Source of the DNA: Edaphochlamys debaryana | Lineage: Eukaryota; Chlorophyta; Chlorophyceae; Chlamydomonadales | Length of the DNA stretch: 64,000 bases | Reading direction: 5' to 3' | Assembly (NCBI GenBank): GCA_016858145.1 | Contig: JAEHOE010000014.1 | Span: forward strand, 868,001-932,000 | Part shown: positions 10,845 through 22,922 of the stretch, piece after piece | Numbering within the stretch: the stretch's first letter is position 1 | How the letters are laid out: each line of letters begins with the position of its first letter | Position numbers and translations under genes: made by a program | The notes under the pieces: generated by a model | Told to the model about the DNA's origin: nothing | The model's input: only the letters and a program-made list of their open reading frames with translations | Databases searched by the model: none

Positions 10845-13800
10845 ATGATTGCGCAAGTCACCGCCCTGGCGTCGGGCCAACTGGACAGAATGAGCCCCGC
10901 TCAGCTGCAGACGCTGTCAACTCTGCTGGATCATCTAGTTCTACGCGTGTTATCGGACGCCAAGTCGGCGAGCGCCATTCTGGCGTGTCTGGCGTTCGGC
11001 AAGCAGCAGTGGTTAGCGGCCCCCAAGCCTCACGGCGTTGCACCGCAGATGGCCGATGCGAGGCGCCAGCTTGGTTTGTCGGCGTTAAGCCTGACCACTC
11101 GGCTCGTGCTCGGGCTGGGGCTGCGCCACCAAGCCCCGCTGCAGGCCCTCTGGCCTTCCTGCGCGCCCTCTTGCGCATGCAGACCCTCCAGAGCCTCGCT
11201 CGAGCCGTAGCGCTGCTCACAGACAGCGTGCAGTCGGGCGGTGGGGCAGCTCAGGCGGCAGGGCCGGCGGCAGCGGGGCCCCAGGGGCCTCCGGCACTGG
11301 TGCTGATTCTCGGCGCTATTGTAAGCATTAGCGCGATCGTTACTGCTTTGCCCGACATCGGCGTGAGTGTCGTTGACAGCGCGCAGGCGCCCGTCGCGCC
11401 AGCTGCCAGCAGGGAGCAGCGGCGCCTGCAGGTTGAGCAGCGTGTGTTCGTGGGAGAGCTTGTAAGCGCTGTGGTCGACAGCGGCATCATCGAGCACCTG
11501 GCCAGGGCAGTGCTCGTGGCAGTGGCGGCCCCGGCCCCGGCCCCGGCCCCCCAGCTCGTGGCCTTCGTCCTGGACATGGACCAGGCCTTGGAGAGTCACC
11601 TATGCGCGGCGATATTGACCGGATTCACAACTGCTTCTGCTGGTGTGTGGAGGTTGTTGGCCAAGGTCAAGGCCGCCCCCGCCTGCGGTGGCACGGCGGC
11701 GGCCGCCAAACTGTGTGCCGCTCTATGCGGACCCTGCGCGCAGCACGCGACACTGACGGCCGGGCTGGCGGCGCTGTGCCTCGCGGACGGGGGCCCCTCG
11801 CACGGCCTGCCGGGGGAGCTGCTCCAAGCCATGCCCGTCCTGCCCTGCAGCAATCAAGGCGCCCCTAAGGACGTCCGGCATCTGCACGACAGGTTGGTGC
11901 ACGGCACCTGCGCCCCTGCGTGTGTCCCTGCAGGCCCCTCCGTCACCTCCGTGCCACGCCAGTTCCCATGCTTGCGCCCACGCACTGCTTGACGCCAGCC
12001 GGGCGTCCCTGCTCCGTTAACCCGCCAAGTGACGCGTCGGGCGCATTCTGGACCTAAAACGACCCGTCCTTGTCTGTGACAGGCCTGCCCAACCCCAGCC
12101 CCCGATGTCCATTGACGCCCATCCGGGTGCTTGCCTTGCCCTTGTGTTGTGCAACGTCCGCACTGGTTCTGACATCCGAGGGCACCAGTTTTCCGCAGCA
12201 GCACAACACCTTGCTCATCGGGCGCATTCCAGACCTCACGTCTGACCAACCCCCATGGTGCTTGCCTTGCCCGCATGCAGGCAGGGCGTCTCCATTCAGA
12301 TCCTCCAGCAGCTCGTCAGATGCGTGGCTGGCCCTGGCCAACCCCAGCCGCGTCCACCTTCCTTGCCGGGCCCTGCCGCCACTGCGTCCATTCTCCTGCG
12401 CATCGGCCGCTGGGCTCTGGCGTCCGCCCGCGCCTGGGCAGAGCGGGTGCCAGAGCCGGGGCCAGCGGCAAGCAATGAAGCCGTGCGCCCACCTCTCCGG
12501 CCGCTCGTACCCATCCAGGGCCTGGTGAACATGGTGTACAGCACGGTCAGTGGGGTCGACACGGCCTGCCGCTCGGAGCCGGCCCCAGCCGCTGCGAGCG
12601 GCTGGAGGGGGCGCGCGTGTGTGGAGCGATGGCAGCTGGTGGTCGACGCGTGCGAGTGCGTGTTGCGCTACGCAAATGCAGAGGAGGACATCCCGGCGCT
12701 GGCAGCAATGTGGATTCCGGCCGTGACAGCGGGGCGGGACGGCCGTGACGGTGAGTCGGGGGCAAACGTGCCAGGGTGCCGAGCTCAGATCTACCTCCGC
12801 CCAGGCTTTCTCTTTGCTACCCACGCTCCTGCACGATCGTCAGACGCCCTGCCTTACTCAGTAGCCTCATCCCCGTCCTCGCCAACCCCCAGGCATGCTC
12901 CCGCCCGCGCCCCCCGCCCCGCTCCAAGCCGCGCTGGCTGCCGGGCTGCTGCCCTGCCTGGAGCGCCTGCTGCGCCGCGCGGGGCAGGCGCCGGAGGGGC
13001 GCGAGGCCGACTTTGCATTGGAGCTACTCGAGCCCATTTGCGCGGACATACTGCTGGCCCGCCTCTTCGCCTACGGAGACCCGACCCAGGCCGCCGCCCT
13101 AGCGGCCATGCTCGCCAAGCTGCTGTGGCGCCCGGAGCAATCCCTCGGTGCGCAGCGGGTAGGTGTCAAGGATGGCGTCGGGCGCCACCGTCCTCCTGTA
13201 CTTGAGGTGTCCCAACTACCTAAGCCGCCAGCCCTCCGCCGGCCACCCGCAGCTGCAGCGGCTCCTGCTCCTGTCAGTCGCCAGAACGCTGCCACTGCAG
13301 TGGACCCGGCTGCAGGCGAGGCCAGCCAAGGAGCGCCAGGCGGCCCTTGGCCCAGTTGCGCTGCTCTGGGTTCGGATCCTGCTCTGGGACCGGCCGGCGG
13401 CCGCCGCCAAAGGCGCCGCAGCAGCCTGCGGTCACGGCGGCGGCAGCAGCTGCAGCGGTGACGGGGGCGGCGGCAGCGGCAGCAGTGACGGGGGCGGCGG
13501 CAGCGGCAGCGGTGACGGGGACGGCGGCAGCGGCAGCGGCGACGGCAGTAGTAGTGCTGGCATCAGTGGAGGCGACGGCAATGGTGTCTGGACCCGGTCC
13601 CTGGTCGAGCAGGTGGGCGTGCTGCCCCTGCTGGGGTCCCTGCTCCGCTGCAAGGAGCTGTGGGACCCCGCGGTCGAAACGGCTCGGGATGCCCACAGCA
13701 GTGCCAATTGCGCCTATCGCCTGGTCCACGCGTGCGCTCTGGTCGCGCTGGCAGCACCGGAGGACGTGTGGCGGGCAACCGAGGAGGGCGCGGCCGCGGA

Positions 13801-14317
13801 GGCTGCAACCGGCTCGGAACGGGCCGCCGGCGCTCCGGTGCTAAGCCGGGCCGAAGGCGACGAGGATGGAGGCGGCGCCGGTTCCCAGGGCTGCCAGCTC
13901 CCAACTTCCTACTGGCGTCCGGAGGCGGTGCTGGCGCTGGGAAGGAAGTTGGCTGAGGCGGGGAGGGCTGAAGGAGAGCGGCTGACGCTGCGGCTGGCGG
14001 CGCTGCTCAGCCGCTGGGCCCAGGGCAGTGGCGGCGGCTGTGGGCGGGAGCTAGCCGAGCTCCGGGGGACGGTGGGCGAGGATGAGGAGGACGCGTGGGA
14101 GCGGCGCTGGCGGCCGCTGCCACCCCTCGCCGAGGTTCGGTCGCTGCTGCCGGCGTGCGCCCACCCGGGCTGCGTGAGCCTGGACGGGGACAGCGAGGCG
14201 GGGCGCCGGCTCCGGCGGTACGCCCTCTGCGGCGAGGGGGCGTACTGCAGCGCGGGGTGCGCCCGGGAGCACGGCAGGGCCATGCGGGCTGAGGGCAGGA
14301 GGGGATCAGACATATGA
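10845..14317 (+). CDS. MYND zinc-finger protein
   Basis: Large alpha-helical, Ala/Leu-rich protein ending in a MYND-type finger: CAHPGC near 14157-14172, then a C...YCSAGC...H pattern up to the stop at 14315. MYND fingers bind partner proteins; this architecture is widespread in Chlamydomonas, with no specific function known to me. Proposed exons: 10845-11073, 11145-11892, 12281-12750, 12893-14317. The first junction rests on phase alone. A frame problem sits at about 13159-13162: the upstream frame (ending LLWRPEQSLGAQR) and downstream frame (VSRMASGATVLLYL) join only if four bases GTAG are skipped. Alternatively a 73-nt intron (13159-13231, GT...CCGCCAG, phase 0) restores frame but removes a conserved-looking segment. 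Ignoring those four bases, the product is about 955 aa. A Gly/Ser tract from GGC-rich triplets covers about 13430-13560. Confidence 0.75.
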
Positions 14318-15713
14318 GGACTGACAAGCAAGTTTGAGGGCGCCGCAGGTCAGGCAGCGTCAGGATGCTAGAGCGGGTCGGGCCGACGGAGCCGGCCGGT
14401 GGAGGTAGCGGGGCTGGAGGCAGGGGGGCCGATGGAGGCGGAGGCGGAGAGCCCCACACGCCCCACAGGGGCCGAGGCGACGGGTGGGCTTCAGCTTACT
14501 GCGGTGCTAGCTTATCTGGGGTCGGGGTATGGAGGACTGCGGGGTCGTGACGGTTTCGCCCGCAGCAATCAAAGTTTGACGGAGCTAGGCAATGATGGGC
14601 GCATGCGCATATGGGCTACGGCCGGAGCCGGGCGGGGGCCCGGCGTGGGGGTGGTGGAGTTGCGGGTGTCTTCCTGTGAGCAGCTGCTGGCAAGCGTGTG
14701 TGCGTAGGGCCGTAGGTCAGAGGTTGTGGACCCGACAAGACTTAGGCCAGTAAGTGTGAACGGAGGAATGGCTTCGGCCGGTGGTTGGTGGATTGAAAGG
14801 AGAGCCACAGCCCAGACCATTTGCAACCCCGCTGGCCATGCACCCAGCGCCGTGCAGGATCAACTGGTCCCGGGTTGGTACTTGGTAGGAGGTCTGAGGC
14901 CACTGGCAACGCATTGGTGTGCCCGCGGGGTCAGCACTCTCTCCAACTCCCGGCCACAACCCACCTAGCCCGAGCCCACGCACGCCTAACCTCACCAGAC
15001 ATACACGCGGGGCGCCTACCGGCACAGCTTGCACCCGCATCATCTAGCACACCATCATGTAACATTGCCGGGCCTCGTTCCTGCCACTCAAGCCAGCAGC
15101 CACTCCCCTCCTGCGGCCCCCCTCGACTCAGACAGGGGCCATCAGGGACAGGCACAGCTCACAGGGCCGGCCGGAAAGTCACTGGGGAGGCCGCACTTCC
15201 GACTCTTTCCCAGTTCCCCTTGCGGAGAGAGTGCGGGGCCTTTGGACCTGGTCCCGAGAACGAGTCAGTCTCTTCGAAGCTGGAAACACGTCCGTTTGTG
15301 ACCCGAGCGGCCGGGGTGTTATGGGGCAACACAGGAACTTGCGATTCACGCCCAGGCCGCGACGCCTCGAGGGGCGCGATTGCAACTTCCTGATACGCAG
15401 CGATGCGGGATCCGTGGGGGAGGGTTTTGGGGGGCGGGTGGGGGACAGGTGCCCATCGTGCCCATCTCTGCGCCGAGGTTGTGCCATGCCGACCCCCGGG
15501 TCGTGAGCTGCATGCGGTCCCCACGTCGCGCAAGTCGGCCGCCAACTATTTGCTTTATGCGCCCTCTTACACGCTGCTCAGCACGTATAATCAGTCGCGA
15601 GCGCAACACACCCTTTTGTGGCGATGTGACCAAGACTCACTGCTCTACGGTTAGGAAGTAGCAATCACGGCAACACCGTAGGTGTAGATTAGAAGCAGTG
15701 CTTGCCGCGACGG
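14318..15713. other. Intergenic region with repeat copy B
   Basis: Contains the repeat at 14374-14712, then about 1 kb with no convincing gene. A TGTAA at 15059-15063 is a possible but distant poly(A) signal for the MYND gene. A 15-nt word (GCAGTGCTTGCCGCG) occurs at about 15695 and again at about 15817 inside the next gene's first exon. Confidence 0.5.
14374..14712 (+). repeat. 3'-flank direct repeat, copy B
   Basis: Starts 57 nt after the MYND stop and matches 10090-10503 nearly throughout, minus a 70-nt segment. Weaker similarity seems to continue for about 100 nt (a shared TGAAAGGA word). Confidence 0.9.
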
Positions 15714-18700
15714 ATGTCTCCATTGGTCCCATCAACCCGCGCGCTGCTGCTGGACGTCGCCAGCTGTTGGGTGCTCCCGCTTGTGCGCCAGCTTACAAAA
15801 TGCACATCGGTGGGGGCAGTGCTTGCCGCGGAGCTCTCAAGTCCAACCTGCCGTGGTGTCGGTGATGTCGGCGGTGCCACATCCATCCACCCGCACCAAG
15901 CACCGGGCCCTGAGCAGCCTTCAACCCAACCCCAGCCGCGGCTGGCGCCAGTCGGGGCCTACTTGGGTAAGATCCGGGAGTTCATCCTAGGGAGACTGCT
16001 GACGGGGACATAACCCGTGCCCCCTTCACCTCCTCGCCCAACTCCGCCGCAGGGGGTCGACTGTTAGCAAGGCGCCACGCAGCGCCGTCCTCGAGTGTCG
16101 CAACGAGCCTTGCAGACTCCCGCGCCCTCCCTGACTTGAACGCCTTCGTCGCCGCAATCGCCGCCTCCGTCCAGCGCCGCACTCTGTGCACCAGCCGGGC
16201 GTCCTGCAGCGGCGGCGGTGGCGGCGGCAGCAGCGGCAGCGGCGCAGACAGCGGCGGTACCGACAGTGGGTCTGGAGCTGGCGGCGGCGGCGGCGGCGGC
16301 GGCAGGGAGGCGGTGATCTCTCCGGCGCTGGAGGCGCGACTGAAGCAGCTGCGGGCAAAGTGCGGGGAGCTGGAGGCACGGCTATCGGGTGGGGGCAGGG
16401 GTCGAGGTGTTGGGGGTTGAGGGGCGCAAATCGGGACATGGTTTGGCAAGGGTTTGGCGAGGGGACGCGGTAAAATTGTGAGGAGCTGGTACCTCTGGTT
16501 TCGGGGGGCAAGGCGCTAGTAGCTGCCTGGTAGAGCCCCCGTCTTGCCAAGCGGTGAAGGGACGTCCATTGGGGGTCACCGATGCGGCCGTCCCTCATGC
16601 ACCCATCCCTCGGTCCCCCTTTTCCCTCCCCCGCCCCGCAGGCCCCGACGCAAGGGATGTGGGTCGGGAGTACTCCCAACTGCGGCCCCTGGCGGAAGCG
16701 TACGACAGGCTGGATGCCGTACGGCAGGAGGTACGGCCCACTTCCAACCCTTGCCTGCCTCATCGTGATTGGCCCTTGCCTCGTGCCGCCCTTCCTTGGC
16801 CCAGTCCACGTGCTTCCGTCCCCCTTAGCCCCTCCCTCCTCTCCCCCTACCTCCCCCCTCCCTCATATCCCCTCTGTCCTCTGACACCAGCCTTGCTGCC
16901 GGCACATCTCTTCTCTCCGGTAACCCACCCTCCTCTCGCACCCTCCTGTCCTCCCCTCCCCCTACCTCCCCCCTCTGTCCTCTCAGCTGTCCGGACTGTC
17001 CGCCCTGCTTCGGGACCCCGACCCCGCCCTGAGGGCTCTGGCGGCCGAGGAGGAGGCGCAGCTGGGGGAGGAGGTGGGGCGTGGGAGAGGGGGGGGAGAG
17101 GCGGGGCTATTGAATCGAGCGGAAGGTGGGGCGTGGGTGGTGGTGGTGGGATGTGGGAGAGGGGGTGAGGGGGGGCGTGGGTGGTGGAGGTGGCGGGTGG
17201 GGGGCAGGAGGTCCTTCAGGGCGAGGAGTCCAAGGAGGGGAAGTACAGCCGGGGCACAGCCGGGAGAGGAGTGAGGGGTTGGGGGTGTGCGGAGGCACGG
17301 GGTTTGGGGCACGGCGCAGGCGCATCCATGACCGTGAGCGCCACCCGCCGGGGGGGGGAGGGAGGCCCAGGGGAGCCGGGGCGTGGCGTGTTGATGGGTG
17401 CCCTGGGGCTCAACAGCGGGGCCTTGGGCTCGAAAGGGAATGGGGGGGGGCGGGGCGGGGCGGGACCAGGGGGGCCCTTGGAGCTCGGCTGGGACCCCCG
17501 GGCTCGTCCTTGCGTGTGGGACAGGGGAGGTTGCGACCGTGATCTCCCAAGCAAGCGGGGCTACGGCGGGGCACGGGCGGCTGGGTGCGCCCCCCAGCGA
17601 CGGGGACAGGGCTTGCAGACGCCCATCCCCTAGCCTCTTGACACTGCCCCTCATCGCCTCCCCCCACCCCACCAGGCCTCCGCCCTGTGTCGGCGCCTGC
17701 TGCTGGCGCTGGTGCCCCGGGACCCCCGCGACAGCCGCCCGGCGCTGCTCGAGGTGTGTGTGTGGGGGGGGGGGGGGGGCGGGGGGCGTGAAGGAGCAAG
17801 CAGTGTGGCGCACCCCCCACTGGCCATTGGGAGTGGTGTGAGGGGGGTTGCGCCCGGTCCGCGGCGCGCGCCCTGAGGGAGGGGGGGGCTTGCAAGAGCT
17901 TTAGGGCCTTAGAGCTTGCGCCGCGAGGAGGGCTGGCACAGCAGAGCCGGCCACCGCTTCCTGCGCGCGCTTGTGATTGGGGAGGCTCAGTTGCCGTCGG
18001 GCGCCCCCGAACCCAACCTCACACAGTCGCTGAACTCCAACCGTCAACCGTCAACCGCCAACCGCCAACCGCAGGTCCGAGCGGGCGCTGGCGGCCTGGA
18101 GGCGGCCCTGTTCGCGGGGGAGCTGCTGGCCATGTACCAGCGCCTGGCTCAGGCAAGGGGGGGGAGGGAGGCAGGAGGGGCAAGAGGGATCAGGGGGCAT
18201 CGGGGGGAGGAGGCCAAGGGGGCAAGAGGGATCAGGGGGGGTTAGAGGCAAGTGGGGGAGAGGACGCAAAAGACAAAGACGGGGGTGGGGCCATCTGTCA
18301 CCAACGCGATCTCCACAATCCCATCGCCCCGAACCCCCAGGCCAAGGGCTGGACCTGGGAGGTCATGGAGCAGGCGGCCAACGATCTGGGCGGCGTACGG
18401 CACGCCCTGATCGCGATCAGCAATCCAGGATCCAGGGGCGGCGCCGACAGCACCAGCGACGGCGGCGGCATGGGCACGGCAGATGACGGCGGCGGCGGCG
18501 GTACGGCAGGCGTGTACGGCACCCTCGCGACGGAGAGCGGCGTGCACCGGGTTCAGCGGGTGCCGGTGACGGAGGCGGGGGGGCGGGTGCACACGAGCAC
18601 GGTGGCGGTGGTGGTGCTGCCCCAGGCGGACGAGGTGAGAGGGAGTGGGGTGCAGGGGGTAAGGGCAAGGGCCGAGGGGGTTGAGTTGGGGGAGGGGCTA

Positions 18701-20697
18701 CTGAGGTGGCGGCCTTGGGCGGACAAGGAAGAAGTGAGACTCGGGGCAAGCACCTGGCCCCTACGCAAGGGCAAGAGGGCAGGAGGGAAGGGATGAGGTG
18801 GTAGGATGAGGGGGAGGACGACCGCGGTCGAGGCCCCAGGCGAGGACCCAGACGAGGAGGGGAAGGGCGCAGGAGGGGAAGGGCATAGGAGCCAGCACTA
18901 CGCCATACCGTGCCGTGCCATACCGCGCGTCCACGTCTCCGCCCCCAACCGCCGCCCCCCGACTGCCAACCGCTAACCCCCAACCGCCAACCGTCAACCC
19001 CCAGGTGGACGTGCGAATCCGCGAAGAGGACCTGCGGGTCGAGACGATGCGCGCCAGCGGGGCGGGGGGGCAGCACGTCAACGTGAGGGGGGGTGGGGTC
19101 TGGGGTGGTGGTGATGGTGTCGTGGGGCTTCGTGGGCTAGCAATCCAGGGGCTGTGGGGCCTGCTCACCATGCCTGCCGCCCCCAATCCTCCTCTGGCCT
19201 AGGGCCACGGCCCGAGGACCACCCAAGACACCTCGCTCCCATCCGAATCCTCCTCCCCGTCTTCCCCTCCCCCATCCCCTCCCCTGCCCCCCTGACAGGT
19301 CACAGACAGTGCCGTACGCATCACCCACGTGCCCTCGGGCCTCGTGGTGTCATGCCAGAACGAGCGCTCGCAGCACTCGAACCGGGCAGCAGCGCTCAAG
19401 GTGGGCGGGGGAGGGAAGGGAGAGGGAGGCCTGGGGAGGGTAAAAAGTGCAGATGGGGGGCAAATGTAGACCTGCCAAGGAAAGGAAGGGGAGGAGCACT
19501 GGGACCGAGCGGCGGAACCCCGGGCGGAGGGCCAAGAGAGGGCTGGGGCGATGCGTCGCGTGCCCTTGGCTGTATCGTGGGCGGTTTGCGGTTTCCTGGC
19601 TCAAAGTAGTAAGGGCCCCTTTCAGAGGCGCAGCGCATACCTGCTCAGGGCAAGGAGCGAGGGGGCAAGGGAGCAGCTGCAAGAGCCGAGGCGGTTGGCC
19701 GAGCTTGGGCTCAGGCGTAAAACCAATGCAGTGGCTTCATGGAGGTAGGCCAGGGCTGCGAGAGACTTGTCTCCAATGCCGGTTTCCATGACCTTCCTCC
19801 GTCCCTCCCCTTCTTCCCTTCCCCCCAACCTCCAGGTCCTCCGCGCCCGCCTGTACGACATGGAGCAGCAGAAGCGCGCACGCGAGCTGGAGTCCCAGCG
19901 GGCGGCGCAGGTGCGGATCTTGCGGTTGGGATCTTGCGGTTGGGATCTGGCGGTTGGCGGTTGGACTGAGTTGGGAGCTGGTGCCTTGTGCTGAGCCGGG
20001 AGGTCCCTCGTCGCCTCGCCCTGCCCCAAAGACTTTCTCTCTGCTACCTCACCCGCCGTACGCACAATCGGTGGTGTGACTCATCCTCTCTCTCTCCCCC
20101 CCCCCCTGACAGGTGGCCAGCGCTGACCGATCTGAGCGCATCCGCACCTACAACTTCCAGCAGGTGTGTGGGGGGGGGGAAGGGGAATACGGGCGATTCT
20201 TTAAATGGGAGGTCGAGCGAGGGGCAAGGGCGGTGGAGGCATGGCACGTTGCTTACGCTGCCCACCCTGTCCCTTGCCTCCACCCCTCCCCCTCCCCCCC
20301 TGTCAGGGCCGGGTCACGGACCACCGCATCCACCTCACCCTGCACGACCTGGCTGACGTGCTGGCGGGGGGGGAGGGGCTGACGGAGCTGATGCAGGTGG
20401 GGGCGTGCCGGCTGGGGGTTGCATGGGAGGGAGAAGGGCTGAATGCAGGGCGGAAGCTGCGTGTCCGGTGGATGCTTGCGCAAGCGAATGGTAGTGGCAG
20501 GTCGCTGCCGCCCCTGGCTGTGCCCTTGCCGCACTCAATCTTGCCTTCACGCCCCTTGCCGTCACTTCCTCCCTCCTCCTCCCCCTCCCTCCTCTTTCCT
20601 CGTTCCTCTTCCTCTTCCCCCCTCCCCCCCTCCCCCACAGGCGCTCACTCAGGCGCGGGAGGAGGCGGCGCTGGAGGCCCTGAGCCGGGAGGGGTAG
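15714..20697 (+). CDS. prfA: Peptide chain release factor 1, organellar
   Basis: Class I release factor reading UAA/UAG and triggering peptidyl-tRNA hydrolysis on plastid or mitochondrial ribosomes. Exons: 15714-15966, 16053-16388, 16642-16730, 16987-17073, 17676-17753, 18075-18152, 18341-18634, 19005-19082, 19299-19400, 19836-19910, 20113-20163, 20307-20396, 20641-20697; 555 aa. Diagnostic parts: the codon-recognition tripeptide PVT in [18 protein letters not shown] (RF1-type PxT), the catalytic GGQ in SGAGGQHVN (codons 19065-19073), then [36 protein letters not shown]. Compared with about 360 aa for bacterial RF1, it has an N-terminal extension including a Gly/Ser tract (16201-16305) and a Gly/Asp-rich insert before [10 protein letters not shown]. 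The start is the first in-frame ATG; the phase-1 junction 15966/16053 fits but the N-terminus is the least certain part. The intron after 18152 is GC-AG. Confidence 0.93.
18038..18074 (+). repeat. CCAACCG heptamer tract ending at a 3' splice site
   Basis: About five copies of a CCAACCG/CAACCGT-type heptamer run directly into the acceptor AG at 18073-18074 and serve as the pyrimidine tract. A similar tract precedes the acceptor at 19003-19004. Confidence 0.75.
18153..18340 (+). other. GC-AG intron in the release-factor gene
   Basis: CTGGCTCAG|GCAAGG ... CCCCCAG|GCCAAGGGC joins QRLAQ to AKGWTWEV in phase 0. No alternative GT donor keeps the frame. Confidence 0.8.
18948..19004 (+). repeat. CCAACCG-type heptamer tract ending at a 3' splice site
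   Basis: Degenerate CCAACCG / CTAACCCC heptamers end in CAACCCCCAG at the acceptor before the GGQ exon. The complementary motif GGTTGGGATCTTGC recurs at the 5' end of the intron starting at 19911. Confidence 0.7.
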
Positions 20698-22216
20698 CGG
20701 CGGGTGTGTGTAGGGGGGGGGGCAGGCTGAGGGGCAGGGCCTGTGGGAGGGACAGAGGCACGGGGCCGAGGGGCAGGGCCAAGGGACAGGGCAGGGCCAG
20801 GGGCCAGCGGCCATGGAGTCCTCCTCACACGGGGGGGTTTCGGCCAACGGGGAGCTACGGAGGCCGCTGTCGGTGCATAGGGTGCTGTGCGCTGGTCGTC
20901 GTGACGGTGTGCTCAGGGGCTCGGGCAGCTAGCGGAAAGCGGATAGGCGCGAGCCTCGCGAGGCTGGACTCGATGAAGCCTCAGGGCTCAGGGGTGGACT
21001 TGAGGGCCTTGCTTGCCCGAGGGTGGTGGCACACGGCTGCACTGTGTGCCGTCGGGGGGATCGGAGGGCATAGCCTCCATGCAGTGCTCTAGCAACAGGG
21101 CTATCTAGCAGACTAGCAATACACGGAGCAGTATGCGCAGCAGATGTAGTCGGTGATGCGGCTGAGAGCGACTACGCTAGAGTAGCCGGTATGCTGTTGC
21201 TGTCGACGACGTAGAGCTGTGCCGTCCAGGGGAAGAGGCGCAGGGCGGGCTCCGTCCTGGTTGCAAGCGAGGAGCTCTGGGCACAAGCACTGGACACAAT
21301 GTCCAGGCTGTGTGCAAGGCTGGAACCCTTACTGTGCGGCCTCGAGCGTCCCCATGCCACGTGGACACAAGGCAAGGAACACCATGCCAGAGACAGTCTG
21401 ACAAATCAAACGATGCACGTAGCCCACGTGGGCGTCCAGGACAGGTCGCCACGCGTGGACGTGTACCGTGTAACGCCGCCCCCCGGCCTCACGTGCCTGC
21501 AGCCGAGTCATCCGCGGCACGCCCGTCACGCGCTCAGGGTCTCGGCCCCTTACATGCCAGCGATGCCATCACCGGCGGCGGTTTGCCCGGTGCGGTGGTG
21601 GCGGTGGTGGCGGCTGCCCCGTGCTGGGGCCCACCCTGCCCAGTACCCCCCCACGCTCACTGACCCTTCGCTCGATGACGGTCATGACCGCGGGAGATGT
21701 AAGGCCTGTGGTTCTTACCCTTGCCCGTCCCCGATGCAATCCCAGAGCACCCCGCTCACGGCGGACGGTGGGGAGCCACGCTTCATGGCCCGCCGACTGC
21801 ACTAGCCCCGCTGCACTCCCGGCCCACGCACTGTCCCTGCCCGTCGCATGCCTCCACCGCCCCGCACGTCCGTCGGTCCGTACTCGCCACCAGCCTGCCT
21901 TTTCCGCCCGCTCTTCACGTGGTCTGCGTACGGCCGCTGCCCCGCCCCGCCTCCTGCCGCGCAGGTCCCGACGCCGACTTACCTACCTACTAGATGTCGG
22001 CCGCGCTGGCCTTCGCTGTCCACCTGTTCACCCCGCTCGGATGCACTCGAGGCTTCGCCTTCTCACGCTGTGCCCCTCCGTCTGCGACGCAACACCTTCG
22101 TTACCCACAGGTTCGGATACGTGGGGCGTGGGGACGCTTAGATGTACGCGGGCGCGCGAGCGGGCTCGGGCCATGGCGAGCCGGACTTGGAGGAGGCTCT
22201 ACCACGTAACACAAAC

Positions 22217-22381
22217 AGGTAACCTACCTACCTAGGTAAGCTACCTACCTAGGTAACCTACCTACCTAGGTAACCTACCTACCTAGGTAAGCTACCTACC
22301 TAGGTAACCTACCTACCTAGGTAACCTACCTACCTAGGTAACCTACCTACCTAGGTAACCTACCTACCTAGGTAACCTACC
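22217..22381. repeat. 17-bp minisatellite, about 9.7 copies
   Basis: Unit AGGTAACCTACCTACCT, nearly perfect, with a C-to-G variant (AGGTAAGCT...) in two units. Each junction makes an ACCTAGGT palindrome, so the array can form small hairpins on either strand. A short AGGTAGGTAGGTAG run also occurs at about 57042. Confidence 0.95.
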
Positions 22382-22922
22382 GCACACTCGGGGCGGAGGG
22401 GAGCGTTTCGTCGCTCAGGGCAGCTGCAGGCCCGCCCTCCCGCGCCTGTCTGTACTGCTACTCGGGGGCTCCGGGGGGGCTCCAGGGACTTTCAGCCCAG
22501 GGGGTTTCCCTGTTCATAGGCGGCCACGCTTCACAGGTAACTTTCACAGGCTTTTTGCATCGGCCTACGAAATGTGATGCCACGACTCCGCGGCACTACG
22601 CCCCATTGTCTATAATAACCCCCCCTCGCCTCGCCAGAACGTGCCCCCACGCCCTCACCGTGCAGCAACCCATATCAACCCATGTCCCTGCCCTGGCTTG
22701 TTTCCATGACTGACAGGTGGCGGTTGCTGGGGTTGTGCTGGTACAAGAGGCCGAGTGCGTAGCCACCGGTACAAGCCTGACCTGACCAATCTCCAGGGGG
22801 GGGCAGATCTTTCCGAAAATGACACCATGCCTCATCTGGATGGTGCTTGCGGAGAGGAGCCCAAATCCGGTCTCAAAACTAAAAACGGAGGTTTCATTGC
22901 GAAGTTATGGGGGGGCAAAGTT

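Noticed and set aside
22217..22381. CRISPR array
   Set aside because: Tandem 17-bp units have no spacers, and the genome is eukaryotic.
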